Positions 33,169-43,070 are shown, numbered from the stretch's first letter. The stretch is DNA of 64,000 bases from Pseudomonas paraglycinae (GCF_021601625.1 NZ_BQHR01000013.1:62001-126000), one strand, 5' to 3'. A program made the numbers and translations. The notes: generated by a model not told the origin, from the sequence alone.

Positions 33169-34221
33169 TCAGGCGTTGGCGGTCCTGCGAAGCGGTGTCT
33201 GGGTATTCGACGCATCGGCGTAGAAGCGCTGCGCGACATCGGGATGGGAGCGCAGTCGGCCCTTCAGATAATTCCAGCCGACATCACGAAACAGCGGGTT
33301 GAGCGGATCACTCGCCGGGCCACGCGCCTCACGCAACAGCGCCGTCGGCAAGGGGTACAGCGGCACTACCGCATCCAGTTGCGCGCCGAGGAAAAACGCG
33401 ATGGACAATCGCTCGCTGCCCACCGGTGGCGACACCACTCGATGCACCGTGGCGCGCAGGTAACCGTTGGTGGCCAGCTCCAGCAGCTCGCCGATGTTCA
33501 CCACCAGCGTATTGTCCCGAGGCAGCGCATCGATCCAGCGCCCCTCTTCGATTTCCACTTGCAGGCCGGCCTGCTGGTCTTGCAGCAGGAAGCTGAGAAA
33601 ACCCGAATCCTTGTGCGCCCCGACGCCCTGATTGCTCGCCGTCGAGGCTTGCCCCGGATAGCGCATCAGCTTGATGTGTTCGTTGGGTTTGTCGCCGTAC
33701 AACCGGTCAAAAGCGTCTTCCGGCAACGACAATGCCTGGGCGAATGCGCGCAGCAGGCGCAGCGACATTTGGGTCATCGCCTGTTGCCAGTCGAGCAGCA
33801 GCGGCTTGAGTTGCGGCAACGCTTCGGGCCATTGATTCGGCCCTTGCAGCCGCGCCCACAACGGACTGTCGGCGTTCAATGGCAAGACGTCGCGCTCGGC
33901 GCCCAGATCGAATTGCTCACGTTGATCGGGCTGGCCTCGAGTGATCTCGGACGCGGCGCGGTTATAACCGCGAAAGTGCGGCGAATTGATCATGCCGACG
34001 GCGGTTTTCTCGCTGTCAGGCAAGGCGAAGAACTGGCGCGCGTAGTCCTGCACTTGCTCAAGCAGCCTGGCGTCGATGCCATGGCCGGTCAGGTAGAAAA
34101 AGCCCACATCGCGGGCGGCATGGCGCAAGTCATCAAGAAATGCCTGGCGTTGCGACGGCGTACCGTCGAGCTGGGACAGGTCGAGGATGGGTAATGCGGT
34201 GATGTCTGAGGTGTGCGGCAT
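33169..34221 (-). CDS. 2-oxoglutarate/Fe(II)-dependent oxygenase, isopenicillin-N-synthase type
   Basis: Cytosolic oxygenase of 350 residues. The N-terminal DIOX_N region has LPILDLSQLDG and VGFFYLTGHGID. The iron facial triad is His203, Asp205 (GAHKD) and His260 (RATVHRVV), and the 2-oxoglutarate-binding pair is Arg271/Ser273 (ERLSIAF). All metal ligands are present, so it should be active. It is the first gene of the eight-gene minus-strand unit, with a GGGAG box. In such a context it could oxidise or cleave the imported compound; the substrate is unknown. Confidence 0.9.
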   Translation of the reverse strand: MPHTSDITALPILDLSQLDGTPSQRQAFLDDLRHAARDVGFFYLTGHGIDARLLEQVQDYARQFFALPDSEKTAVGMINSPHFRGYNRAASEITRGQPDQREQFDLGAERDVLPLNADSPLWARLQGPNQWPEALPQLKPLLLDWQQAMTQMSLRLLRAFAQALSLPEDAFDRLYGDKPNEHIKLMRYPGQASTASNQGVGAHKDSGFLSFLLQDQQAGLQVEIEEGRWIDALPRDNTLVVNIGELLELATNGYLRATVHRVVSPPVGSERLSIAFFLGAQLDAVVPLYPLPTALLREARGPASDPLNPLFRDVGWNYLKGRLRSHPDVAQRFYADASNTQTPLRRTANA

Positions 34222-34404
34222 GATTCACTCCCGTGTGAATCAAACCTGAAGAGTCCGTGATCGATTCAGCGTGTGCCGTCATGGCAATCGGGAGGTCTAT
34301 CGGTTTGATGCTTTTGATTCGTCTATGAAACAAAACTAAACGATATTAAAAACACCGAACAAATATCTTTTTTGCATTAGCTTAGGTCTGTCTGGCTACA
34401 GGGC

Positions 34405-34476
34405 TCAGGTGACTACCGCGCCTTTCGGGCAGATGGCGTGGGTGGTGGAGTCGCCGAGGCGGATTGCATCTTTCAT
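34405..34476 (-). pseudogene. Remnant of a PAAR-domain protein
   Basis: A 23-codon frame reads MKDAIRLGDSTTHAICPKG and ends four residues later. MKDAIRLGDST-TH is the usual opening of type VI secretion PAAR tip proteins, which are normally 85 residues or more. A good GGAG box precedes the ATG. The middle and end of the domain are missing, so this is read as a deletion remnant. No other type VI gene is in the window. Confidence 0.5.
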
Positions 34477-34616
34477 TACGTCACTCCATTGACCTGAAAT
34501 TGGCCTTCTGTGATCGACTGGCGGATCAGCGAGCAAACTTTTCTTTTTTACTCAACCGGCTTGGTTATACGGCTGTGCATGCAAGGATCAACAATTCGTG
34601 GCCTTGTAGGCGGCCG

Positions 34617-34645
34617 AAAAAACCACCTGCGAACAGGTGGTTTTG
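34617..34645 (-). terminator. Rho-independent terminator of the lipoprotein gene at 34727
   Basis: Stem AACCACCTG/CAGGTGGTT (34621-34629 and 34634-34642) with a CGAA loop. On the minus strand it is followed by six T. It is 85 bases beyond the stop of the minus-strand gene. Confidence 0.9.
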
Positions 34646-34726
34646 ATCCAGACGACAAACGCGCTCACTCAGAAGTTGGCTGCTGCTCCAGCAGGGCCGC
34701 CCGTCGAACTGCAAAGGTGCCGAAAG

Positions 34727-35254
34727 CTATTTTGTGACGGGTAAAAACTTCAGGCAGGCGAAACCGGTCTTGATACGCAATTGCTGGATAGGCTGGACAC
34801 TTTCCTGATCGCCGACCTTTTTCACTACACCGATCCCACAGTGATACTGGTCGTACTTGAACACCGGAATAATGCCGGGCTTGGTCTCGCTCCAGAGGCC
34901 GGTCTTTATGGTGTAAACAGCACCTTCCTCTGGTGTGAAGGAAAAGGGAATCTGGCACTGAGTACTGCCGACTACATCGCGGTAAGTCAGCACCAGTTCT
35001 TTACCGACAGCGACTTTGGACTCGATGAAATCGCCGTTATAGGAAAGCGGTGTATAGCCGGCATAACAGCTTTTTTCGTTGAACGTCATCGCGTCCAGTG
35101 TCGTGCCACGATCATATTTAAGGCGAACGGTCGCAGAAGGCTCATCCGGGCGGGGAAACTCGTACTGTTTGCCCATGAGCAGTGACGCGCAGCCACTGAG
35201 CGCAAACGACCCGGCCAACAGTGCACACCAACCAAACTTGTATTTACCGACCAT
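34727..35254 (-). CDS. Hypothetical lipoprotein
   Basis: A 175-residue protein starting at ATG 35254 (AAGGA upstream; a TTG one codon earlier is less likely). The signal ends in the lipobox LSGC, so a lipid anchor is expected. The mature part has TVRLKYDRGTTLDAMTFNEK and IPFSFTPEEGAVYTIKTGLW, suggesting a beta-rich envelope fold, and four further Cys residues that may form disulfides. No family was recognised. It lies just downstream of the second TonB receptor on the same strand. Confidence 0.75.
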   Translation of the reverse strand: MVGKYKFGWCALLAGSFALSGCASLLMGKQYEFPRPDEPSATVRLKYDRGTTLDAMTFNEKSCYAGYTPLSYNGDFIESKVAVGKELVLTYRDVVGSTQCQIPFSFTPEEGAVYTIKTGLWSETKPGIIPVFKYDQYHCGIGVVKKVGDQESVQPIQQLRIKTGFACLKFLPVTK

Positions 35255-35296
35255 CAACCATTCCTTGAGACGTTTGAATAGGGAACTGCCTGCCCC

Positions 35297-37423
35297 TCAG
35301 AGCAAACTCCACGACACCCCGACATACATCGCCATGCCCTCACCCGGTGTGGAGCGTGCCGCGTCCAGGCCTTTATCGTCATAGCCCGGCGTAACGGTAG
35401 CGGCGTAGTGCTTGTCGGTCAGGTTGCGCATGTCCAGCCAGGTCTGCCAGTCGCCTTTCGGTGCGTTGTAGCCCAACGTGGCGCCGAAGGTGGCGTAAGG
35501 ATCGGCGTAATAGCTGTTGGCGTAATCCACTGCGGTTTTCGAGACCAGTTGCGTGTTGACGGCCGCGAAGAAACCTTGTGGAAAGTCGTAGCGCAGCTCG
35601 CCCTGGTAGTAATGCATCGGCAGGCCCGGCAGGCGGTTGTCGCCGAAGCGGTCGTCGTCGCGGTAGTGGAAGTCGCTGAAGGTGTAGGCCTGACGCAGGC
35701 TCAACTTGCCGCCATCGTTTGCTGACCACAGGTTGCTGTTCAGGCTGGCTTCAATACCTTGGTGCACGGTCGGGCTGGCGTTGAGTTCGTAAGGCGTGGT
35801 CGCGTTGGCGTCCGGCAATACCGAGAGCAATTCGTGGCGCACCTGAGCGTAGTACCAGGCCAGGCTCCACTCGCCGAGCGCACTGTCGCCGCGGCCGCCG
35901 AGTTCCAGGGTGGTCGCGGTCTGGTTTTGCAGCTTGACCGGATCGCGCTGGGTGCCGGTGGCGGCGCCGCTGCCAGCGGGGAAGCGTACGTTGGAGCTGT
36001 AGATCAGCGACCACGGATGCGGCGCTTCGACCGAGCGGCTGAGGTTGCCGAACAGTTGCAGATCCGGCGTCACCTGATAGCGCAGACCCAGACGTGGCGC
36101 GTAATCCCAGTCGCCAAGGCTGGTCTTGCCGCCACCTTCCGGGTAGGTGACCGCGCTTTCGCGTCGGGTGTAGATCGCGGCGAGGCCGGTGGTCAGCCAC
36201 AGGTCGTCGGCGATTTCCAGGTCGTTGCCCACATGCAGGACAGAATCCGAACCCTGATAAGTGAAGTTGCGCATGTGAGTGCCCGGCGCATAACCGGCGG
36301 TATTGCCGGTGGGAATCCGCACCCGTTCGCTGGCACCGTCGTTGGGCAGGTGTTTGGTCACTCGCAGGCCCACGGTGCTGTTGCTCTCCATCCCCCAGAG
36401 CGTGTCGCGGCGCTTGTAGTCGAACGTGCCGCTGACATCGGTGTAGGCGACCTTCAGGCGATTGGGGCCTTCGCGCAGGTCCATCGGGTAATCGTGATAG
36501 ACCAGACCGGTCTGGATGCTCGAATCGTCGTCGATGTAGTACGTGGTCTTGTTGCCGATGAAGGTGCTGCCGGGCTGATCGCGGCTGTCGTTGCGCGTCA
36601 CGTAGGCCGGGTTGGCCGCGCGCGGATCGTGCTCGATGGAATGTTTGGTCACCCGGCCGGCGAGGTCGTTGTCGGTCTCGCGGTGACGGATGTAGAAGCG
36701 GGTTTCCAGATTCGGATTGAAGCGATAACCGAAGTTGGCGATCACGCCCTGGCTCTTGCTGGCGGTGTGATCCTGATAACCGTCGGAATGCGCATCGGTC
36801 ATCGACAGGTAGTAATCGAAATCGCCCAGCACCTGACCGGAGCTGACTTGTCGCTGGGCATAACCATGGCTGCCCATGACATAGCGCACATTCAGCAGTG
36901 GCGCGTTATACCCCGTGTGGCTGACGTAATCGACGGCGCCGCCGAGGGCCAGCGCACCGCGATCAAAACCGTTGGCGCCGCGCAGCACTTCAACATGGTC
37001 GAGCCACAGCGGCTCCAGCAGTTCATAAGGCGTGCCGCCGGGGCCGGTCAGCGGCAGGCCGTCGAGCATCGTGTACAGCCCCGAGGCGTGGGCGCCGGGA
37101 GCGCGGTTGATGCCCGAGCCACGGATCGAGATTTTCGTCCCTTCGTTGCCCGCCGACTGGGCATAGACGCCGGGCTGATACGCCAGCACGTCCTGATTGC
37201 TGGCGACCCGGCCCTGCAAAGGCTGGCGCATATCCACCACGTTGCTGCCACCCGGCACCTCGGCCAGACGAGCCTTCGCCTCTTCCACCGACACATCTTC
37301 ACCGCTCTGATCCTCGGCCCCGATCAGCACTTGCCCCAGTTCCAGCCCCTGGGATTGCGCCTTGAGCGGACAGACAAGGGCCAGTCCCAGCAAGGCAGCG
37401 GGCAGGGTTTTGAGCGAAGGCAT
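35297..37423 (-). CDS. TonB-dependent outer-membrane receptor (second)
   Basis: Outer-membrane importer of 708 residues with signal peptide (LPAALLGLALVCPLKAQS). The plug has EVPGGSNVVDMRQPLQGRVA, IRGSGINRAPGAHASGLYTM, LDGLPLTGPGGTPYELLEPL and VEVLRGANGFDRGALALGGAV. The EVPGG...R opening is typical of the FhuE/FecA-like siderophore group that lacks the N-terminal signalling domain, and of several uncharacterised receptors. The barrel ends in YVGVSWSLL instead of an aromatic residue at the very end, which is slightly unusual. The ligand is unknown; no siderophore genes are adjacent. Confidence 0.9.
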   Translation of the reverse strand: MPSLKTLPAALLGLALVCPLKAQSQGLELGQVLIGAEDQSGEDVSVEEAKARLAEVPGGSNVVDMRQPLQGRVASNQDVLAYQPGVYAQSAGNEGTKISIRGSGINRAPGAHASGLYTMLDGLPLTGPGGTPYELLEPLWLDHVEVLRGANGFDRGALALGGAVDYVSHTGYNAPLLNVRYVMGSHGYAQRQVSSGQVLGDFDYYLSMTDAHSDGYQDHTASKSQGVIANFGYRFNPNLETRFYIRHRETDNDLAGRVTKHSIEHDPRAANPAYVTRNDSRDQPGSTFIGNKTTYYIDDDSSIQTGLVYHDYPMDLREGPNRLKVAYTDVSGTFDYKRRDTLWGMESNSTVGLRVTKHLPNDGASERVRIPTGNTAGYAPGTHMRNFTYQGSDSVLHVGNDLEIADDLWLTTGLAAIYTRRESAVTYPEGGGKTSLGDWDYAPRLGLRYQVTPDLQLFGNLSRSVEAPHPWSLIYSSNVRFPAGSGAATGTQRDPVKLQNQTATTLELGGRGDSALGEWSLAWYYAQVRHELLSVLPDANATTPYELNASPTVHQGIEASLNSNLWSANDGGKLSLRQAYTFSDFHYRDDDRFGDNRLPGLPMHYYQGELRYDFPQGFFAAVNTQLVSKTAVDYANSYYADPYATFGATLGYNAPKGDWQTWLDMRNLTDKHYAATVTPGYDDKGLDAARSTPGEGMAMYVGVSWSLL

Positions 37424-37567
37424 CGGGTGAACTCCAGACAGGCGGGAACGGACAGTGACAACTGCGACGTATGAAAGAACGAAGGAAACACATGGCGATT
37501 TTGTTTTTTGTCAGGTAAACAGGCGGCTGAAATTCGGGACATTGATTTGAACAAGGGAGATGCAGGG

Positions 37568-37996
37568 ATGGCCGAAGAAGTTCTGAAGTCGAAAATGGTC
37601 AACTTTCTGGTGACCGATGCTGAACTGAACTACGAAGATGTAGGCGAGTTCTACGAGGTCGTGGGAAGCGGCAATGTCGGCGTACTGGCCGGGGTGCTCG
37701 AGGGATTCAGAAATCACTATGGCGGATTGTGGGTGGGCGGCAGAGTCACCGTCACCGAAAACGCCGTTCACTTGAATGCCAATGCCATGAACCGCATGGC
37801 TCAGGACGGGACACTGGATGTCGAGATACCGATGCCGGCGATCCGCAAGGTCACCGTCGAAGGCGGTTTCGTGACGAAGATCGTCCGTCTCGACACAGAC
37901 GCCTACAGTGTCAAATTCCGTTGCTATGGTGCCAAGGACGTTGCCTCACTGATCGCCAAACAGGCCCTTTCGCAATCACTGAAACGCGCGCGGTAG
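37568..37996 (+). CDS. Hypothetical protein, possible GRAM/PH-like fold
   Basis: A 142-residue soluble protein from ATG 37568, preceded by AAGGGAG; the upstream frame opens only with TTG. The segment GGLWVGGRVTVTENAVHLN, IPMPAIRKVTVEGGFVTKIV and YSVKFRCYGAKDVASLI resembles the strand order of GRAM/PH-like domains, but this is a visual judgement. It is divergent from the second TonB receptor (144 bases apart). No function assigned. Confidence 0.7.
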   Translation: MAEEVLKSKMVNFLVTDAELNYEDVGEFYEVVGSGNVGVLAGVLEGFRNHYGGLWVGGRVTVTENAVHLNANAMNRMAQDGTLDVEIPMPAIRKVTVEGGFVTKIVRLDTDAYSVKFRCYGAKDVASLIAKQALSQSLKRAR

Positions 37997-38015
37997 TTCT
38001 GCTCTGAAGGCAACA

Positions 38016-38040
38016 GCGCCACCGACCTTTGAGGTGGCGC
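38016..38040. terminator. Hairpin between convergent genes at 37996 and 38054
   Basis: Stem GCGCCACC/GGTGGCGC (38016-38023 and 38033-38040) with a nine-base loop. There is no strong U-run on either side, so termination is likely but weaker than at other sites. Confidence 0.5.
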
Positions 38041-38053
38041 CTGGATCACCCCG

Positions 38054-38335
38054 TCAATTCTTGCACTTGGCCAACACCACCTGGCAGGTGTCCGGCGTTC
38101 CTCCGGAGCGCCCGGCGTAACGCATGCAGTTGGCCATGGATTTTTGCCGGGCCATGTTCAGGCTGGAGCCCCAGGCCAGGCCGCCCTCGCCAACCGTCGG
38201 CAAGGCCTTGGCGTAACAGCTGTCGCCAACGCCTGATGGCGGGTAATGCGTTCTGTTTGAGCATCCCGAAGCCAGCATCACGCTGAAGGCGATCAAGAAC
38301 CACGACGAGCAGTGAAGCGCGACTGGTCTGCTCAT
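38054..38335 (-). CDS. Small cysteine-containing lipoprotein
   Basis: A 93-residue protein with a lipoprotein signal ending in ASGC (Cys25). The mature part contains five further Cys residues (GDSCYAKAL, MANCMRYAG, DTCQVVLAKC and nearby), suggesting disulfide bonds in the periplasm. No family recognised. It is just downstream of the PAS-AraC gene on the same strand but separated by about 60 bases, and need not be functionally linked. Confidence 0.7.
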   Translation of the reverse strand: MSRPVALHCSSWFLIAFSVMLASGCSNRTHYPPSGVGDSCYAKALPTVGEGGLAWGSSLNMARQKSMANCMRYAGRSGGTPDTCQVVLAKCKN

Positions 38336-38396
38336 CCCGTTTCACTCCTCGAAAGACAACCGTGATCCATGGAGTCTAGTCGCTCCCGCCGGACAT

Positions 38397-39167
38397 TCAC
38401 TGGGTGGTCGCCTGCCGGTACTGACGCGGGGTGAAACCGGTCGACGCCTTGAACTGGCGAGTGAAAGCGCTGTGATCGGTGTAGCCGCATTGCAGCGCCA
38501 CCTCGGTGATCGGCAGTTCGGTGTGCAACAGGCGATGGGCATGTTCCAGCCGCACTTTCTGGATCATCTGCCTCGGCGTCAGGTGGAAGACCCGTTTGCA
38601 GTAGCGCTCCAGTTGCGCCACCGAGATACCGGCGATCCGGGTCAATTCGCCCAAGGTGACACGCCGATTGAAATGCGCGCGGATGTGTTCGTCGACCGCC
38701 GCCAGGCGCTGGAACGCTGGATGTTTTTCGCTGGCCGATTGCAGATCCACCGAAATCCCCGCGAGGCCGATGATCTCGCCGTCGCGGTTGTACAGCGGAC
38801 GCTTGTGCGTCAGGCACCAGCCCGGTTCGCGACTGCCGTACAGGTGCAGTTCCAGCTGATCTTCCAGCACGAAACCTTCTTCCAGCACCCGCCGATCCTG
38901 CTCGGTATAACCCGGCCCGAGTTGCGCCGGAAACACCTGCGCACTGGTTTTCCCGAGCAACGGTTTCAAGTCTTTCAGGCCGCAGCGTTGCACCAGCGTG
39001 CGATTGGCCAGGACGTACCGCGCCTGCACGTCCTTGATGAAAATCGCCGCGTTCGGAATCGCATCCAGCATCGGCAACAGCGGTGCCACGCCGCCCAGCA
39101 GTGCGTCGAGGGTATGCGGCCGATGGCGCTCATCGCCCTGACAGAGGATCGCAAACGCGTTCTGCAT
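38397..39167 (-). CDS. AraC-family regulator with PAS sensor, hydroxyproline locus
   Basis: Regulator of 256 residues. An N-terminal PAS domain (LLPMLDAIPNAAIFIKDVQA, then GWCLTHKRPLYNRDGEIIGL, about residues 25-145) is followed by an AraC double HTH (LTRIAGISVAQLERYCKRVF and EVALQCGYTDHSAFTRQFKA, about residues 165-250). It is divergent from the permease that starts the hydroxyproline genes, with 239 bases between starts, so control of that cluster is likely, as with AraC regulators of hydroxyproline use in other pseudomonads. The effector is not known. Confidence 0.88.
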   Translation of the reverse strand: MQNAFAILCQGDERHRPHTLDALLGGVAPLLPMLDAIPNAAIFIKDVQARYVLANRTLVQRCGLKDLKPLLGKTSAQVFPAQLGPGYTEQDRRVLEEGFVLEDQLELHLYGSREPGWCLTHKRPLYNRDGEIIGLAGISVDLQSASEKHPAFQRLAAVDEHIRAHFNRRVTLGELTRIAGISVAQLERYCKRVFHLTPRQMIQKVRLEHAHRLLHTELPITEVALQCGYTDHSAFTRQFKASTGFTPRQYRQATTQ

Positions 39168-39406
39168 GTGAAGGTCTTCCCCGGTGAGTGGATCGGCCTG
39201 AAAACGTGCCCGCCCTGAGGCGTGCGCGTGCAGATTGCAGCAACGTTTGCGGCGTGTCGAGCGCCGCTGTCTTTCTTCGCAACTGTGCCGATTTCGTCAT
39301 CCGCAGCTGCGCAAAACATCAATCGCCCGACGCCTGATGAGTTCACTGTTTAGCCGTTCCAGTGACTCACACCTGCCTATCCAATAACTCACAAGAAGGC
39401 GATGCC

Positions 39407-41038
39407 ATGTCAGGCCAAGGCAAGTTCAAAAAACAACTTTCATTGATCGACCTCACCTTTATCGGGCTGGGGGCGATCTTCGGTTCCGGCTGGTTGTTCG
39501 CGGCCAGTCACGTGTCGGCGATTGCCGGGCCGGCGGGGATTTTTTCATGGTTGCTGGGCGGGTTCGCCGTGTTGCTGCTTGGCATCGTCTACTGCGAACT
39601 GGGCGCGGCATTGCCCCGCGCTGGCGGTGTGGTGCGCTACCCGGTTTACAGCCACGGGCCGCTGCTCGGTTACCTGATGGGTTTCATCACGTTGATCGCG
39701 TTTTCCAGTCTGGTGGCGATCGAAGTGGTTGCCTCGCGCCAATACGCGGCGGCCTGGTTTCCGAGCCTGACCAAGGCCGGCACCGGTGATCCGACCCTGC
39801 TCGGCTGGCTGGTGCAGTTCGGCCTGCTCTGTGTGTTTTTCCTGCTCAACTACCGCAGCGTGAAGACCTTCGCCAAGGCCAATAATCTGGTCAGCGTTTT
39901 CAAGTTCATCGTGCCGCTGCTGGTGATCGGCGTGCTGTTCACTTTCTTCAAACCGGAAAACTTCCAGGTTCAAGGCTTCGCGCCTTTCGGACTTTCGGGC
40001 ATCGAGATGGCCGTCTCCGCCGGCGGCGTGATCTTCGCCTACCTCGGCCTGACCCCGATCATTTCGGTGGCCAGCGAAGTGAAAAATCCCCAGCGCACCA
40101 TTCCGATTGCGCTGATCCTGTCGGTGCTGCTGTCCACCGCGATTTACGTGTTGCTGCAAACCGCCTTTCTCGGCGGCATCCCGACCGAATTGCTCGCCAA
40201 TGGCTGGGCCGGAGTTTCCAAGGAATTCGCCCTGCCGTACCGCGACATCGCCCTGGCGCTGGGCGTGGGCTGGCTGGCGTATCTGGTGGTCGCCGACGCG
40301 GTGATCTCCCCCAGCGGCTGCGGCAACATCTACATGAACGCCACGCCTCGGGTGATCTACGGCTGGGCGCAGACCGGCACGTTCTTCAAGGTCTTCACCC
40401 ACATCGACGCGAAGTCCGGCATCCCGCGTCCGGCGCTGTGGCTGACCTTCGCCCTGTCGGTGTTCTGGACCCTGCCGTTCCCATCGTGGGAAGCGCTGAT
40501 CAATGTGGTGTCCGCCGCGCTGGTGTTGAGCTACGCCGTCGCCCCGGTGACCGTCGCCGCGCTGCGCCGCAATGCACCCGACATGCCGCGCCCGTTCCGG
40601 GTCAAGTGCATGGGCGTGCTGGGGCCGGTGTCGTTCATCATCGCCGCGCTGATCGTTTACTGGTCGGGCTGGAACACCGTGTCCTGGCTGCTCGGCCTGC
40701 AAATCCTGATGTTCGTCGTCTACCTGCTCTGCGGCCGCTTCGTGCCGACCGCCCACCTCAGCCTGTCCCGGCAAGTGCGCTCTTCCGCGTGGCTGATCGC
40801 CTTCTACGCCGTGACCATCGTCCTGTCGAAACTCGGCACCTTTGGCGGCCTGGGCATCCTCACCCATCCGTTCGACACCCTGGTCGTCGCAGCCTGTGCG
40901 ATGGGCATTTATTACTGGGGCGCGGCCACCGGCGTACCGGCACACCTGCTGCGCCTGGAATCCGAAGAGGATGAGAGCGAAGTCGCTTCTCCGTCTCCTG
41001 CCTCCAACACCAATCCTCGCGCTGCCGGCGCTTACTGA
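39407..41038 (+). CDS. APC-superfamily permease, probable hydroxyproline transporter
   Basis: Inner-membrane transporter of 543 residues with about twelve to fourteen hydrophobic segments. [20 protein letters not shown] near the N-terminus and [20 protein letters not shown] are APC motifs. The start is ATG 39407 with GAAGG. It is the first plus-strand gene of the cluster, directly upstream of the epimerase, so hydroxyproline is the best guess for its cargo. The C-terminal ~25 residues are acidic and Ser-rich. Confidence 0.86.
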   Translation: MSGQGKFKKQLSLIDLTFIGLGAIFGSGWLFAASHVSAIAGPAGIFSWLLGGFAVLLLGIVYCELGAALPRAGGVVRYPVYSHGPLLGYLMGFITLIAFSSLVAIEVVASRQYAAAWFPSLTKAGTGDPTLLGWLVQFGLLCVFFLLNYRSVKTFAKANNLVSVFKFIVPLLVIGVLFTFFKPENFQVQGFAPFGLSGIEMAVSAGGVIFAYLGLTPIISVASEVKNPQRTIPIALILSVLLSTAIYVLLQTAFLGGIPTELLANGWAGVSKEFALPYRDIALALGVGWLAYLVVADAVISPSGCGNIYMNATPRVIYGWAQTGTFFKVFTHIDAKSGIPRPALWLTFALSVFWTLPFPSWEALINVVSAALVLSYAVAPVTVAALRRNAPDMPRPFRVKCMGVLGPVSFIIAALIVYWSGWNTVSWLLGLQILMFVVYLLCGRFVPTAHLSLSRQVRSSAWLIAFYAVTIVLSKLGTFGGLGILTHPFDTLVVAACAMGIYYWGAATGVPAHLLRLESEEDESEVASPSPASNTNPRAAGAY

Positions 41039-41060
41039 AATCACTCAACGGGACCTGTCC

Positions 41061-41987
41061 ATGAAACGAGTACACGTCATTGATTCCCACACCGGCGGCG
41101 AACCCACGCGTCTGGTGATGAAAGGTTTTCCAGATCTTCCGGGCCGCACCATGGCCGAGAAGCGCGATGCCCTGCGCAACCAGCATGACCAGTGGCGCCG
41201 CGCCTGTCTGCTGGAACCGCGCGGCAACGATGTGCTGGTGGGCGCGCTGTATTGCGAGCCGGTGTCGCCGGACGCTACCTGCGGCGTGATCTTCTTCAAC
41301 AACGCCGGCTACCTCGGCATGTGCGGCCACGGCACCATCGGCCTCGTTGCATCGCTGCAACATCTGGGGCTGATCGCACCGGGGGTGCACAAGATCGACA
41401 CGCCGGTCGGCCCGGTCAGCGCAACGCTGCATGAAGACGGCGCCGTGACGCTCGGCAATGTGCCGGCTTATCGATTCCGTAAACAGGTGGCGGTGGAAGT
41501 GCCGGGGTACGGCCGCTTCCTTGGTGACGTGGCCTACGGCGGCAACTGGTTTTTCCTGGTCTCCGAACACGCCCAGACCCTGACGATGGACAACGTCGAA
41601 ACTCTCACCGACCTCACCTGGAAAATGCTCAGGGCCCTCGAAGACCAAGGCATCCATGGCGAGGACGGCGCAATCATCGACCACATCGAACTGTTCGCCG
41701 ATGACGCCGAGGCCGACAGCCGCAACTTCGTGATGTGCCCCGGCAAAGCCTACGACCGCTCCCCTTGCGGCACCGGCACCAGCGCCAAACTCGCTTGCCT
41801 GGCCGCCGACGAAAAACTCGCGCCGGGCGAGCGCTGGGTGCAGGCGAGCATCACCGGCAGCCAGTTCGAAGGCCGCTTCGAATGGGAAGGCGATCGCGTT
41901 CGCCCCTACATCACCGGCCGCGCCCACATGACCGCCGACAGCACGTTGCTGATCGACGAAACCGATCCGTTCGCGTGGGGCATCTGA
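41061..41987 (+). CDS. lhpA: 4-hydroxyproline 2-epimerase
   Basis: Proline racemase-superfamily enzyme of 308 residues that interconverts trans-4-hydroxy-L-proline and cis-4-hydroxy-D-proline, cofactor-free. Both catalytic Cys are present: GMCGHGTIG (Cys88) and [10 protein letters not shown] (Cys236). This separates it from trans-3-hydroxyproline dehydratases, which have Thr at the second site. The start is ATG 41061 ([15 protein letters not shown]). It is followed by the deaminase, dehydrogenase and oxidase needed to complete the pathway. Confidence 0.94.
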   Translation: MKRVHVIDSHTGGEPTRLVMKGFPDLPGRTMAEKRDALRNQHDQWRRACLLEPRGNDVLVGALYCEPVSPDATCGVIFFNNAGYLGMCGHGTIGLVASLQHLGLIAPGVHKIDTPVGPVSATLHEDGAVTLGNVPAYRFRKQVAVEVPGYGRFLGDVAYGGNWFFLVSEHAQTLTMDNVETLTDLTWKMLRALEDQGIHGEDGAIIDHIELFADDAEADSRNFVMCPGKAYDRSPCGTGTSAKLACLAADEKLAPGERWVQASITGSQFEGRFEWEGDRVRPYITGRAHMTADSTLLIDETDPFAWGI

Positions 41988-42042
41988 GCCGCTGCGCTGT
42001 TTTTTCAAACCCCTCTGAATGACCGTTCCAAGGAGAACAATA

Positions 42043-42990
42043 ATGAGCGACAACATCTTCACTGGCTGCATGCCCGCCCTGATGACCCCGTGCACCGCCG
42101 CGCGTAAACCGGACTTCGACGCGCTGGTGGCCAAGGGTCGCGAGCTGATCGACATCGGCATGAGTGCGGTCGTGTACTGCGGTTCCATGGGCGACTGGCC
42201 GTTGCTCACCGAAGCCGAGCGTCAGGAAGGCGTGGCGCGCCTGGTGGCCGCCGGGATTCCGACCATCGTCGGCACCGGCGCGGTCAACACCCGTGAAGCG
42301 GTGTCCCACGCGGCCCATGCGGCGAAGGTCGGCGCGCAGGGTTTGATGGTGATTCCTCGGGTGCTGTCCCGTGGCGCTTCGGCGGCGGCGCAAAAAGCCC
42401 ACTTCGCGGCGATTCTGCAAGCCGCGCCGAACCTGCCGGCGGTGATCTACAACAGCCCTTACTACGGCTTCGCTACCCGCGCCGACCTGTTCTTCGAACT
42501 GCGCCGTGAATACCCGAACCTGATCGGCTTCAAGGAATTCGGCGGTGGCGCCGACCTGCGCTACGCCGCTGAAAACATCACCTCCAAGGACGATGACGTG
42601 ACCTTGATGGTCGGTGTCGACACCCAAGTGGTGCACGGTTTCGTCAACTGCAACGCCACCGGCGCCATCACCGGCATCGGCAACGCCCTGCCCCGCGAAG
42701 TGCTGCAACTGGTGGCCCTGAGCAAGCAGGCGGCCAAGGGTGACGCCAAAGCCCGGCGTCAGGCCCGGGAGCTGGAATCGGCGCTGGCGGTGCTGTCGTC
42801 CTTCGATGAAGGCACGGATCTGGTGCTGTATTACAAACACCTGATGGTGCTCAACGGCGACAAGGAATACACCCTGCATTTCAACGAAACCGATGCCTTG
42901 AGCGACTCGCAACGCCGTTACGCGGAAGCCCAGTACACGCTGTTCCGTCATTGGTACGAAAACTGGTCGGCGGAACAGAACTTCGCCTGA
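42043..42990 (+). CDS. 1-pyrroline-4-hydroxy-2-carboxylate deaminase (DapA family)
   Basis: DHDPS/NAL-family lyase of 315 residues. The Schiff-base Lys164 lies in LIGFKEFGG and the catalytic Tyr136 in VIYNSPYY. In this context it is expected to deaminate and dehydrate pyrroline-4-hydroxy-2-carboxylate to 2-oxoglutarate semialdehyde. The start is ATG 42043 with AAGGAG. Family is certain from the motifs; the reaction is assigned from the gene neighbourhood, which has the order known for hydroxyproline genes in P. putida. Confidence 0.9.
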   Translation: MSDNIFTGCMPALMTPCTAARKPDFDALVAKGRELIDIGMSAVVYCGSMGDWPLLTEAERQEGVARLVAAGIPTIVGTGAVNTREAVSHAAHAAKVGAQGLMVIPRVLSRGASAAAQKAHFAAILQAAPNLPAVIYNSPYYGFATRADLFFELRREYPNLIGFKEFGGGADLRYAAENITSKDDDVTLMVGVDTQVVHGFVNCNATGAITGIGNALPREVLQLVALSKQAAKGDAKARRQARELESALAVLSSFDEGTDLVLYYKHLMVLNGDKEYTLHFNETDALSDSQRRYAEAQYTLFRHWYENWSAEQNFA

Positions 42991-43006
42991 CCTGCCACTG
43001 CGCTCA

Positions 43007-43034
43007 AGCCCGCCGCCCCCCACGGTGGCGGGCT
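43007..43034 (+). terminator. Intercistronic hairpin between deaminase and dehydrogenase genes
   Basis: Stem AGCCCGCC/GGCGGGCT (43007-43014 and 43027-43034) with a 12-base loop. It lies 17 bases after the deaminase stop and 36 before the next ATG. No U-run follows, so it may be a partial terminator or an RNA-stabilising element. Confidence 0.5.
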
Positions 43035-43070
43035 CTATTCGTGACCTGTTTTATTGATAAGGAATGCGCC

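Noticed and set aside
34464-34737. Short plus-strand frames near the PAAR remnant
   Set aside because: No ribosome binding site and no similarity to any family; they cross the terminator of the minus-strand lipoprotein gene.
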